From: Fulvivirga marina | Lineage (GTDB): Bacteria > Bacteroidota > Bacteroidia > Cytophagales > Cyclobacteriaceae | DNA: 64,000 nucleotides | Assembly (NCBI RefSeq): GCF_016775155.1 | Contig: NZ_JAEUGD010000018.1 | Span: 16,048-80,047 of the forward strand | Direction of reading: 5' to 3' | Part shown: positions 35,447 through 43,083 of the stretch, piece after piece | Numbering within the stretch: the stretch's first letter is position 1 | Layout: every line of letters starts with the position of its first letter | Notes under the pieces: model-generated | Database searches by the model: none | Told to the model about the DNA's origin: nothing | What the model saw: only the letters and a program-made list of their open reading frames with translations | Program-made: the position numbers and the translations under genes

Positions 35447-35890
35447 TTAAAAATGTATTCTCCCATTCAGCCCCAGGCGTAATGGCTTAGAATTTATGAT
35501 GTTAAGTGCCTTTGCAAATTCTTCGCTATCCAGCTCTGCTTGCATATCTGCTACAAGGTCTATCTTATATAAGTCCCGGTATGCCTGCTGTACCTTCCGC
35601 ATGTGACGGCTGTCTGGTATATCTTCAAGAATCTGGAATACCAAGTCTTCATTGGTTCCCCACCCAAACCAAAGATCATTCTCAAATGCCATCTTCAATT
35701 GGATTGCGTCGCTGGCGGGGTTTCCGGGATTAAGGGCTTTCTTTTGCCGGGCTTTCTTCTTAATATCCCTGACTACTTTGCGGACAAGTAAGAACGTTCC
35801 CACTCCGGCAATACTGACCAACGCAACATCCAGGAGCTTGCCGGAGAGGTTGCTATCCTCTTCCGGCTCACTGTCCCGGCTCCTTGCCAT
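35447..35890 (-). CDS. membrane-anchored protein with an annexin-like repeat
   Basis: 147 residues from the ATG at 35890 (a GTG at 35917 is an alternative). A membrane helix lies at about 21-38 (DVALVSIAGVGTFLLV) and basic residues follow. Residues about 66-132 resemble one annexin repeat: the GWGTNEDLVFQIL loop corresponds to the 'GTDE' calcium-loop segment, followed by helices ending AYRDLYKIDLVADMQAELDS. Annexin-like repeats bind phospholipid with calcium. Only one repeat is present. The resemblance is by eye. It may contact membranes in the particle or lysis apparatus. Confidence 0.55.
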   Translation of the reverse strand: MARSRDSEPEEDSNLSGKLLDVALVSIAGVGTFLLVRKVVRDIKKKARQKKALNPGNPASDAIQLKMAFENDLWFGWGTNEDLVFQILEDIPDSRHMRKVQQAYRDLYKIDLVADMQAELDSEEFAKALNIINSKPLRLGLNGRIHF

Positions 35891-35920
35891 GCTTACTGCT
35901 TTAAGTATAGGGAGCACCTT

Positions 35921-36100
35921 TTACTTTACTTTTAGTTTTACCATGTTACGGACGAATGCATCTGTTTTGAAGATTTTCTCCATTTTGATGATCCCCTGGG
36001 CTTTGAAATTCTTTATCATGGTTTCAAATGCCCCTTTAACCTGGGCAGCTTCGTTTTCGTCTTTAGCGGTCAGGGTGATGTTTAATTTAAATTCCTTCAT
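35921..36100 (-). CDS. small basic hypothetical protein
   Basis: A 59-residue protein (MKEFKLNITLTAKDENEAAQ...), with a beta-strand start, a helix and a basic C-terminus (FVRNMVKLKVK). It resembles the small DUF6-type 'ITLTAKDENEA' proteins found in phage-like islands, though I cannot name a family. It overlaps the coiled-coil gene's stop by 14 bases. Tight spacing supports it as a real gene. Confidence 0.55.
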   Translation of the reverse strand: MKEFKLNITLTAKDENEAAQVKGAFETMIKNFKAQGIIKMEKIFKTDAFVRNMVKLKVK

Positions 36101-36941
36101 GGTTGATATTGTCTTGATTTACTTCGGTTTCTTCTCCTGTCTTTGATTGGGTACTGTTTTGTGCGTTCCTGACCTTTCCTAAATGGCTCAGGTAATAGGT
36201 CAGTTTTTGTAGCGTAGTATTGTCCATTTTCAGGCTTTCGCTGATTTGCCCTAATAGCAATACCACATCCTGTAACTGGTCTTCTTCAAAGAGGCTTTGG
36301 AAGTATTCAGCAAACTCAATAAGCTCTTGCTGTTCTTCTGTCATGCTTTGTGGTTCCGGCAAGGCCGCCATTTGTCCGCCCAGCTCGCCCAAAGTTTCAG
36401 CAAGCCCCTGTAATTGTTTTGGGTAGCGCTTGGCAAGGCCACTGACAGCACCAGGGAGCAAAGCTTTGCCCAGCTCTACAATACCAAGCTTGCGTACCAG
36501 CTCGGCAATTTCTGCGTCCTTTTCTTCTACCTCGTCCTCTGCCTTTTTTAGCTTGCTTTCCAGCTTTTCTATTTGCTTACTTTGCTGCGCATTTTCCTTT
36601 TTCAGTGCCTCATGGTCACGCTTCATTAATTCTTCCTGCAGGAGTTGGGAAACGTGGTTGTTGACTCCGTTCAGGGCTTGTTCCTGGTTCTGGCTCAATT
36701 CGTTCAGTTTCTCTTTCAGTCGCTCGTTCTCCATCTCTGCCCTTTGCAGGGCCAGCTTATCGGAAATGTCGTCAGTGTGGTCATATTCCCTTGAAATATG
36801 CATTGGAGGCGAAGTCTGGTTGAGCTTGTGCCGAATGTATTGGCTTTCATTCTCCAATCCCAACAACTCCATCTCCTCGTACTGCTCATCGTTAAGGCGG
36901 ACAGATCCGGGCTTTCTTTCTCTGTAGGTTTCCATTATCAT
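36087..36941 (-). CDS. long coiled-coil protein
   Basis: A 284-residue protein with a basic start (METYRERKPGSVRLNDEQYEEM) and a long heptad-repeat coiled coil (about 65-155, ALQRAEMENERLKEKLNELS ... ESKLKKAEDEVEEKDAEIAEL). A more compact helical part and a polar tail follow. It is coupled to the upstream gene by an ATGA overlap (36938-36941). Such coiled coils act as scaffolds; a scaffolding role for particle assembly is a guess. Confidence 0.6.
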   Translation of the reverse strand: MIMETYRERKPGSVRLNDEQYEEMELLGLENESQYIRHKLNQTSPPMHISREYDHTDDISDKLALQRAEMENERLKEKLNELSQNQEQALNGVNNHVSQLLQEELMKRDHEALKKENAQQSKQIEKLESKLKKAEDEVEEKDAEIAELVRKLGIVELGKALLPGAVSGLAKRYPKQLQGLAETLGELGGQMAALPEPQSMTEEQQELIEFAEYFQSLFEEDQLQDVVLLLGQISESLKMDNTTLQKLTYYLSHLGKVRNAQNSTQSKTGEETEVNQDNINHEGI

Positions 36942-37249
36942 GCTTCAAGTACGATTACTATAAATTTCACTTTATCTATTCTTCTGCTGATATTCTCAAT
37001 CACTATCCGATCACCATGTTCATGCATATTTTCCTCGATAAAAGGATCAAAAGGAGAATACAAGCCATAGTCGCTATTGACACGTATGCCCGGCCCTGCT
37101 TCCACGACAAACCATATTTCATTATAGGCCATTATCTCACGTGTCTCCTTACTGTTGACACTGATGTCACGATAATCCAGCCTGAACTTTTCAAAGCCTC
37201 TTTCTTTTACTCGTTGCGGTGCATAATGAATGGCAAACTGCTCTGTCAT
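36938..37249 (-). CDS. small beta-rich structural-type protein
   Basis: A 103-residue protein with alternating strands (FRLDYRDISV, EIWFVVEAG, IVIENISRRI, VKFIVIVLEA). No family is recognised. It is coupled on both sides by 4-base overlaps (36938-36941 and 37246-37249), inside a run of four coupled small genes. Part of a virion-like or surface structure is the best inference. Confidence 0.55.
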   Translation of the reverse strand: MTEQFAIHYAPQRVKERGFEKFRLDYRDISVNSKETREIMAYNEIWFVVEAGPGIRVNSDYGLYSPFDPFIEENMHEHGDRIVIENISRRIDKVKFIVIVLEA

Positions 37250-37506
37250 AGTTTTTCAGGTTCATATTCGGCCAATACCCAAACCCTTATTTTATAAGGC
37301 AGGGGTTCGGTTCGGAGGTCCTTTACAATGCCCAGGATATAGCCCGTGTCGTTGTCTACTTCCAGCAGCGTAAACCGGGGTGTTTCCAGGTGTTCTCCCA
37401 AAGTCCTTTCCTTAGGTGTAATCCCATCTTTTATGATGCCTTCCGTAGGCTGGCAGGCGTAAAAGAGGCCTCGCGCATTGTAGAGCTTTACTTCGCATGT
37501 CTTCAT
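37246..37506 (-). CDS. small beta-rich structural-type protein
   Basis: An 86-residue protein, beta-rich (EVKLYNARGLFYA, RFTLLEVDNDTGYILGIVKD, YKIRVWVLAEYE), with no family recognised. It is coupled on both sides by 4-base ATGA overlaps. The tight, strictly ordered coupling of these small beta proteins is typical of virion protein operons. Confidence 0.55.
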   Translation of the reverse strand: MKTCEVKLYNARGLFYACQPTEGIIKDGITPKERTLGEHLETPRFTLLEVDNDTGYILGIVKDLRTEPLPYKIRVWVLAEYEPEKL

Positions 37507-38024
37507 TTGTTTTCTCCTATTTCAAGGGTTATATCCACTGTTCCCGGTCCTTCATCACTTACCCATACATCATAATCTTCCGTAAACCCTGTTTCAAGGT
37601 CTGTTACAGGGATTGTAGCAGTTTTGATAAGCTTCAAGCCAGTATCAAACACTTGGAAGAAGTTCATTCTCACGGGTTGTGCGTAGTAGATCCATTGTCC
37701 TTTTTCTGCGGTAAGGTGAAACTGGAAAAGGGAATCTTCGAAAGCACCGGAATCGAGGGAGGTAATAAACCCGCTGTTAAGGAGGCCGGACGCATGGCCT
37801 TTACCTAAATACCATTTAGGTGCTCCCTGAACAGGTTGTACCATAGTATCTAATACCACCATCGCTCCGGTTACTCTTCTGACTGACTTCGGAAGTCTTA
37901 TGCGAAAAGTCTTTACCCGTCCCATCTGTTCTATGATAATTTCGGCTGGTAAAATTTTCCTCCGGACAAAGTACTTTTCATCTTCCCCGTTTAACCTCTC
38001 AGTAGTTTGAATCTCCCGGATCAT
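37503..38024 (-). CDS. beta-rich structural-type protein
   Basis: A 173-residue protein, strongly beta (RVKTFRIRLPKSVRRVTGAM, VVLDTMV, FQFHLTAEKGQWIYYAQPVR, VDITLEIGEN), with no family recognised. Strand-rich, single-domain proteins of this size are typical of jelly-roll-type capsid or spike components. Coupled to both neighbours by ATGA. A capsid-type assignment is inference. Confidence 0.55.
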   Translation of the reverse strand: MIREIQTTERLNGEDEKYFVRRKILPAEIIIEQMGRVKTFRIRLPKSVRRVTGAMVVLDTMVQPVQGAPKWYLGKGHASGLLNSGFITSLDSGAFEDSLFQFHLTAEKGQWIYYAQPVRMNFFQVFDTGLKLIKTATIPVTDLETGFTEDYDVWVSDEGPGTVDITLEIGENK

Positions 38025-38419
38025 GCTTTCTCGTCAGTGATAAGTAGTACATAAATTTCATAGCCATTTTCAAAAGGCGCTCTCACATGGTCGTTGTCCT
38101 GGAACCTGAATTTTAACGACAGGTCTCCGGGGGGTACATCTCCCAAATGAAAAAACCTTTCAGAAGGACTTACATCCCCTGTGGAAAGAAACGCCCGGCA
38201 GGGAAAGCCCTCGGGAATAATTTCTTCTCCGCCAATTTCAACTTTCAGTGTCCCTCTTAGAAACAGCTTATCATAGTAGCTGCTGGAAAGCTGGATACCT
38301 TTGATCCGAACTGTCCGTTTTGACAACTCCCAATCTTTCGTGACAAGCTTACCCGCTTCTTCCACCTTAAATTGGAAGAAGGGGTAACGTTCAACCGCTT
38401 TTATATCCTGGTTATCCAT
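38021..38419 (-). CDS. beta-rich structural-type protein
   Basis: A 132-residue, mainly beta protein (YPFFQFKVEEAG, RTVRIKGIQLSSSYYDKLFL, LSLKFRFQDND, YEIYVLLITDEKA), with no family recognised. Coupled to the next gene by ATGA and 11 bases from the capsid-candidate gene upstream. It belongs with the neighbouring small beta proteins as a probable structural component. Confidence 0.55.
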   Translation of the reverse strand: MDNQDIKAVERYPFFQFKVEEAGKLVTKDWELSKRTVRIKGIQLSSSYYDKLFLRGTLKVEIGGEEIIPEGFPCRAFLSTGDVSPSERFFHLGDVPPGDLSLKFRFQDNDHVRAPFENGYEIYVLLITDEKA

Positions 38420-38430
38420 TTCTGAAATGA

Positions 38431-39060
38431 TTAAGCAGGTACGGTTGAAGTTCCTGCAAGCATCACCTTGATCAACGTCTTTTCAGGGGCATCATCACCC
38501 AATTCGATCATGAATTCGAACTCCTCATCATCACGAATAAAGCGCGGGTTTTCCAGGTAATAAGTACCCAGATTAGTGGTCTGGTCATTGTCTGTTACAA
38601 AGTCAGTCAAAGACCTTTCGTCAACAATGATCTTCTTATTTGCCATGAATGTGAAGTCTCCGTTTTGAAGCCCTGCAACTTCCTTAATGCTACCGAAGTC
38701 GGCAGATAGTTTTAACTTTTTCCATGCGAAGTCCGACTGTGGTAAGTCTTCGGTAAACTCTGTGGCTATAAGGATAATGCGGTTGCAAAGGAATAAACGG
38801 TCCTTTGGGAGTTTTGCCTGCGTGACATTGGTTATTCCCCTTTCTTTGGCATCCTGTGTTTCGAACATATGGATGGTCGCCTTATCTCCAGCGTATTTAA
38901 TACTGTAGTATGCGGTGTCAGCTAATTGCAATCTGCCGTCTTTGATTTTCTCGGCCACCCGTACCATCTCAGGATCGTGCTTTTTTCCTTCTTTAGAGAG
39001 CTGCACGTTAGCGTTTACAATTTCAAGGAATTGCTCACGCGAGGTTTTTCTTACTTTCAT
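38431..39060 (-). CDS. candidate major capsid/jelly-roll-type protein
   Basis: A 209-residue protein with an N-terminal helix (SREQFLEIVNANVQL) followed by a run of about eight strands (AYYSIKYAG, DRLFLCNRIILIATEF, DFTFMANKKIIV, GTYYLENPRFI, EFEFMIELGD, TLIKVMLAGTST). The order of one helix then a beta-sandwich fits a single-jelly-roll capsid-like protein. Size and position (before four coupled small beta genes and after a multi-membrane protein) fit a structural gene. There is no sequence match to a named capsid that I can state; this is a structure-based guess. Confidence 0.45.
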   Translation of the reverse strand: MKVRKTSREQFLEIVNANVQLSKEGKKHDPEMVRVAEKIKDGRLQLADTAYYSIKYAGDKATIHMFETQDAKERGITNVTQAKLPKDRLFLCNRIILIATEFTEDLPQSDFAWKKLKLSADFGSIKEVAGLQNGDFTFMANKKIIVDERSLTDFVTDNDQTTNLGTYYLENPRFIRDDEEFEFMIELGDDAPEKTLIKVMLAGTSTVPA

Positions 39061-39119
39061 AGTTGTTGTTATTGAATGATTTAAGTTTTGTGTTATTTTT
39101 TCAGGGTTTTGACCGAACC

Positions 39120-39704
39120 CTATGCTGTGGCCGCCAGTGAAATGGCATCGAGGCCGTTGATCTCGGCCATATCCACACCTTCAAAGCCTTCGATACCATC
39201 CATGTAGCCGCTGGTATAGCTACCTTCATTGACTACATTGCCCGATTCTAATTGGCGAATGATCTCGTCTACCTCAGAAGTGTCGAAGTCGTCGGCAGCA
39301 CCCATGCTTCCGTAAAGCACCTCGGCACCACTTAACTCCATGTTTTTGGCCATTTCAGGAGAGACTTTGTGTAGCATGATCTTTCTGCCAAGCACTTTTA
39401 GGGTGTTCAGCACGCGGTTTTTTGCTCCTTCCATTTCGTCCTCGAAGCCTTCTACACTTTCCTGCTGTGCTCCGGGCTTTTTGAGTTGGGGTGCGATACT
39501 GGTCATCATGGCTACCCCTCCGGTCATAGCCCAGGGTTTGTCGTAGTATGCCCCTACGAGGGTGGTGGTTAATCCGGCAAGGAGACTGGGCCAGGTGCCT
39601 AGTGCGCTTCCCACTATGACACCGCCCAGTCCGCTGGCGATATTAATGCCGGATGTTGTTAATACTGTTTTAGTATCTGTTTTTTTGGTTTTTGACTTTT
39701 CCAT
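39120..39704 (-). CDS. membrane protein with Gly-rich hydrophobic helices
   Basis: A 194-residue protein: two hydrophobic segments (INIASGLGGVIVGSALGTWP and AYYDKPWAMTGGVAMMT, about 17-75) followed by a polar helical part. The C-terminal tail has repeated 'GYMDGIEGFEGVDMAEINGLD'-type Gly/acidic motifs, similar in style to the next gene's acidic N-terminus. No family is recognised. It probably sits in a membrane layer of the particle or in the host envelope. Confidence 0.55.
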   Translation of the reverse strand: MEKSKTKKTDTKTVLTTSGINIASGLGGVIVGSALGTWPSLLAGLTTTLVGAYYDKPWAMTGGVAMMTSIAPQLKKPGAQQESVEGFEDEMEGAKNRVLNTLKVLGRKIMLHKVSPEMAKNMELSGAEVLYGSMGAADDFDTSEVDEIIRQLESGNVVNEGSYTSGYMDGIEGFEGVDMAEINGLDAISLAATA

Positions 39705-39733
39705 TGTTTTGACGTTTTATCTACTTTCTTGTT

Positions 39734-41188
39734 TTATAGCAGTGTTTTTGGGGCGATCGTTATCCTTTTCGGGACGGGCTTTTTCTTTTTAGCTCCAGCT
39801 TTGCCTTTGGGAAGTCCGGCCATTGGTTTTGTGGTATTCTTCTTTTTGGATTGTACCACGGCATAGGCTATACCACCCCCCGCCACAAGAATGCCCGTAC
39901 CAATCACCAAAATTTTGTTTTTGTCAAACCAGCTTTCTTTATTCTCATTGTTGGTCTTATCAGTGGTTTTGCCTGCCGCTTTTGCGACTTCCTGGCTGGC
40001 GACCTTTGCTGCGTTCATAACTTTCTGGACAGCCCTGGCTTCCTGCATGGCTTTCTCTTGTGCTGCCCTGGCTTCCCTTTGTCTTGCTTCTGCTTCAAAG
40101 TTGGCAGAGGGTGCTGCTGTATGTTGTGCCATCGTCCTGAAGGAAGCAGGCAGTTGATTTTGTCCGGTGGGCAACCTTAGAGGCAGGGCAGGACTACCGG
40201 GTCTTACCAGTGATTGCGCGGTGTTTACAACGCCTTTGCCCGTGTTTACCAGGCTCTTTCCGGTATTTACAACATGGCTTACTGTATCTTTGGCCTTTTT
40301 AGCCTTATCAAACACCCCGGTAATCTTGTTAAGGACGGCAGCGACAGCCGCCACCGCGCTACTGGCTGCTGCCAGGGCTGAACCTGTTGCTACCGCCCCT
40401 AATCCTTCAATGCTCATTTCTCCCTGCAGAAGGGCTTCTACGGCTTCCTCATCGGCCTCTGCTACAAACCTTTCAAATTCGTCTACATATTCACCCTCAT
40501 CCACCAACCCTAAGCCGTTAAGTTGCGACCCGGATAGTGGCACTGCCTTGTCTTTATTTCCTTTTCCTGATAATATTGCTTTTCGGAGGTTGGACCTTTT
40601 TCCTCCGGCTGTTTCGTACACTTTCTCAGCGCTGGAAATGGCTTTTTTAAGTTTGGAAAAACCGTTCATGTTTACCCCGCGTCTTCTTGCTTCTGCATCG
40701 GACAGGTAGCCAAACCTCAGCTTTTCCGCTACTTTCATGAAATTGAGTTTCATGGCAAGCAAAAAGCCGTTCCGTAATAGGATGGTACCGGGGTTCAGGT
40801 AACGGTTAGTGAATTTTACAACGGGTTTAACTACTTTCTTTACAGTGAATTTTGTTGCGTTCTTTACCCCTTTACCTATTTTCTTTCCAAGCTTTTTTAA
40901 GCCTTTGCCAATCTTTTTGAAAAAGCCTAGTTCTCCCAATCCGTCCACGGTGTAGATGTTTTCATCTGCATCGGCATACATCACCACGTTTCCGTACTCA
41001 TCGAGGATCTCATAGGCTATCATGGGGTCTTTCACGTAGCCTAAGCCAGAAAAATCCAGCTCTTCGTCATCATCATCAAGTTCCTCAAAGTCGATTTCTT
41101 CGCTGTCATAGCCGTCCAGATCAATGTCCTGAATGTCGACATTGTCAAGGCCACTAATGGGCAATCCGTCTAATCTGTGTAGTTCCAT
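39734..41188 (-). CDS. large acidic/basic particle-type protein with C-terminal membrane helix
   Basis: 484 residues from the ATG at 41188; a longer start overlaps the next gene and adds low-quality sequence. The N-terminus is extremely acidic (EEIDFEELDDDDEELD, 30-45), followed at 89-125 by a Lys/Gly-rich cationic amphipathic stretch (FFKKIGKGLKKLGKKIGKG) of antimicrobial-peptide style. Later parts are helical and Ala-rich, and a membrane helix (ILVIGTGILVAGGGIAYAVV) sits near the C-terminus before a basic tail. No domain is recognised. It may be a genome- or membrane-interacting structural protein. Confidence 0.6.
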   Translation of the reverse strand: MELHRLDGLPISGLDNVDIQDIDLDGYDSEEIDFEELDDDDEELDFSGLGYVKDPMIAYEILDEYGNVVMYADADENIYTVDGLGELGFFKKIGKGLKKLGKKIGKGVKNATKFTVKKVVKPVVKFTNRYLNPGTILLRNGFLLAMKLNFMKVAEKLRFGYLSDAEARRRGVNMNGFSKLKKAISSAEKVYETAGGKRSNLRKAILSGKGNKDKAVPLSGSQLNGLGLVDEGEYVDEFERFVAEADEEAVEALLQGEMSIEGLGAVATGSALAAASSAVAAVAAVLNKITGVFDKAKKAKDTVSHVVNTGKSLVNTGKGVVNTAQSLVRPGSPALPLRLPTGQNQLPASFRTMAQHTAAPSANFEAEARQREARAAQEKAMQEARAVQKVMNAAKVASQEVAKAAGKTTDKTNNENKESWFDKNKILVIGTGILVAGGGIAYAVVQSKKKNTTKPMAGLPKGKAGAKKKKPVPKRITIAPKTLL

Positions 41189-41199
41189 ATTCGTGTTGA

Positions 41200-42186
41200 T
41201 TAAGTAAGTATTTTGATGATTTGATATGTCCCGATCCCCGCGACTCCGGCAATGAGTACTTTGGTCCAAACTTTTCCTTTTTTCAAGGTGGTGTTTGATC
41301 GTGCATGCACAGGGTTTTGGCTGGCGGTAGTGGCCTGTTGTGTATTTTTGGTTTGTATGTTTCGGCTGGTTATAGGAGCAACGAGTAAGGGTTCCGGTAT
41401 TCGCTTCACCTCCGAAGGGACCTGATGGGTAACCTGATTTTGCAGGCAGGGCATTTGTCTGCCTACCATAATATTCACATTTACCGGACTGACAGGTTTT
41501 ACCCGATAGGTAGGATGGTGCTTTGACTTTGACCTGTGTTTGTTGATCCTCGTTTTGATCACCTCCCTGAGTGCCAATGAATCCACTCCGCTGAAACCTG
41601 ACGGGACACCTTCTATGGTACCAACCAGGATTCCGTCATTCATGGTAAAGTCTTTCTTTTCCAGGTAGGGCACTTCATAGTCGAACCAGCTGGTTACAGT
41701 GTCCATGATGATAGGAAGCTCCTCGGTAACTACTGTATAAATGTGCTGGTATCGGGGCACTAACCAGGGGTTGCTCTTGACCGGGTATTTAGTGATCCTA
41801 ATTTTATGTTCAATATTTAAATTGGTTAAAAGGCTACAGATCATGACCGTCATGCAGTCACAGTCGCAGCCGGTCTTTCTCTCTGCCCAAACCCGCGAAG
41901 GCCTCCTGACCTGCTCGATACCCTTTTTGTCCAGCTTATACTGAATATGATCGTAAACAAATTGCCATACGTTGCGGCAAGTATCCCGAACGTTAGAGCC
42001 TTTTAACTTTGGGGCAACCTTTGCCGTGTCGTCCAAGGTAGTAGCCACCATTTCCTTGATCAGGTTAATGGTATGATGCAGTTTGGCCTTGCCTTCCGGC
42101 TGAATAACGGTATCAACCATGCTGCATTTCGGGAACAGGTGGTCATATTCGTAACCAGGCTTTATCTTTCTTTTTCCGGCCTGCAT
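41200..42186 (-). CDS. transglutaminase-like cysteine peptidase family protein with membrane tail
   Basis: A 328-residue protein with a transglutaminase-like core: a catalytic Cys in TGCDCDCMTVM (about 107-111, most likely Cys109), His148 in YQHIYTVV and Asp162 in IIMDTV. These follow the Cys-His-Asp order. A linker with many Gln/Asn/Thr residues leads to a C-terminal membrane helix (VLIAGVAGIGTYQIIKIL). It may cross-link or cleave proteins. Its stop and the next gene's start are adjacent (one-base overlap at 42186). Phage and particle operons of Bacteroidota often carry such proteins. Confidence 0.65.
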   Translation of the reverse strand: MQAGKRKIKPGYEYDHLFPKCSMVDTVIQPEGKAKLHHTINLIKEMVATTLDDTAKVAPKLKGSNVRDTCRNVWQFVYDHIQYKLDKKGIEQVRRPSRVWAERKTGCDCDCMTVMICSLLTNLNIEHKIRITKYPVKSNPWLVPRYQHIYTVVTEELPIIMDTVTSWFDYEVPYLEKKDFTMNDGILVGTIEGVPSGFSGVDSLALREVIKTRINKHRSKSKHHPTYRVKPVSPVNVNIMVGRQMPCLQNQVTHQVPSEVKRIPEPLLVAPITSRNIQTKNTQQATTASQNPVHARSNTTLKKGKVWTKVLIAGVAGIGTYQIIKILT

Positions 42187-42644
42187 CAGAAAGAAAGGGT
42201 TGTGGTTTCAGTGTCGGTGTAAGGGATGCCGTTTACCGTGGTGGTTACAATTACGTCCACATTTACACTGGTTTTGTCTTTGTTCCTAATCGCATCTACC
42301 AGGGAGAGGCCAAGACTTTGTGTCAATGCCAGCCAGCCAAAATTCATGTCGATTTCAAAGGTCTTTTGGCCGAATTCAGGAACGGTGATCTTCTCGTCTT
42401 CCAGTTGGGATGTACCCAGACTTTTGCCTCCATAACTTATTGTAACAAGTGGTTTTTGGAGGGTAATGGTAAGTTTATTCGGGTTCTTGATAGTGGCATA
42501 GATTTTTACGGCAATACCTGAAAGGCCTACTTTATGTATCTTGGCTTTTGTCTTGGTTTGAATGGTTTGTGATGCCCTGTTGAGTTTGAGCAGGTATCCA
42601 AAGGTGAGGATTCCCGCGCCTGCTCCTATGATCCACTTTAGCAT
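42186..42644 (-). CDS. LEA14/WHy-like membrane-anchored protein, first gene of the particle operon
   Basis: A 152-residue protein with an N-terminal hydrophobic segment (LKWIIGAGAGILTFGYLLKL, 2-21). Residues about 35-150 fit a LEA14/WHy beta-sandwich: 'KAKIHKVGLSGIAVKIYATI' at the start, then 'NPNKLTITLQKP' and 'KTFEIDMNF'. Such domains appear in desiccation and lipid-associated proteins. It opens the leftward operon directly after a perfect inverted repeat that covers the start region. It may be a membrane-facing particle protein. Confidence 0.65.
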   Translation of the reverse strand: MLKWIIGAGAGILTFGYLLKLNRASQTIQTKTKAKIHKVGLSGIAVKIYATIKNPNKLTITLQKPLVTISYGGKSLGTSQLEDEKITVPEFGQKTFEIDMNFGWLALTQSLGLSLVDAIRNKDKTSVNVDVIVTTTVNGIPYTDTETTTLSF

Positions 42645-42645
42645 A

Positions 42646-42685
42646 GTTTTTCCCGTTTTTTCTTCAAATATTGGTCGGGAAAAAC
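42646..42685. promoter_or_regulatory. perfect 10-bp inverted repeat at the head of the particle operon
   Basis: GTTTTTCCCG at 42646-42655 and CGGGAAAAAC at 42676-42685 are perfect inverted repeats separated by 20 bases. They lie immediately upstream of the ATG at 42644 on the minus strand and 165 bases upstream of the divergent plus-strand HTH gene. This is a strong candidate operator or attenuator for the operon of about 10 kb. The bound factor is not known; the divergent HTH protein is the nearest candidate. Confidence 0.5.
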
Positions 42686-42849
42686 GGGGATCAAAGCGGG
42701 TCTGGCTTATGCGGGAAAGGCCGTTTACTTGCTGTAAACAGAAGTTTTTTTATGGACTTAAATAGTGTTGATAGGCTCTTTTTGACACTTTTTGGCTCTT
42801 GCGTAGATTCTCAGAGATCGTTCTGAACTTTTGGGTTTATATTAGTGAC

Positions 42850-43032
42850 ATGGAATATTTGAGGTTTAAAAGCAAGGCAGAATTAGCCAGGGAGTTCGGG
42901 ATCAGCCGGGAGACACTACGGTTAAAGTTAAAGCAAATTGAAGGGCTGGATACAGGTAGGAGGCAATTGCTTTATCCGTGGGAGTTGAGGGTTATTTATC
43001 GGGAGTTTTGGGAAGGGCAACGAGCAACCTAA
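42850..43032 (+). CDS. DUF4248-like small HTH regulator
   Basis: 60 residues from the ATG at 42850 (an earlier start at 42799 adds a run without sign of function). The motif KSKAELAREFGISRETLRLKLKQ is a helix-turn-helix, and the rest (RRQLLYPWELRVIYREFWEG) fits the DUF4248 family of small Bacteroidota regulators. It is divergent from the particle operon and could regulate it through the inverted repeat. Confidence 0.65.
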   Translation: MEYLRFKSKAELAREFGISRETLRLKLKQIEGLDTGRRQLLYPWELRVIYREFWEGQRAT

Positions 43033-43083
43033 TACAATATTTTAATTTAAAATTTCACTTATTCAAGTATTTTCTTTACGTAG

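Noticed and set aside
32414..42644. Tailed prophage or contractile injection system
   Set aside because: No terminase, portal, sheath, tube, baseplate, tape-measure or AAA assembly ATPase could be recognised in the operon.
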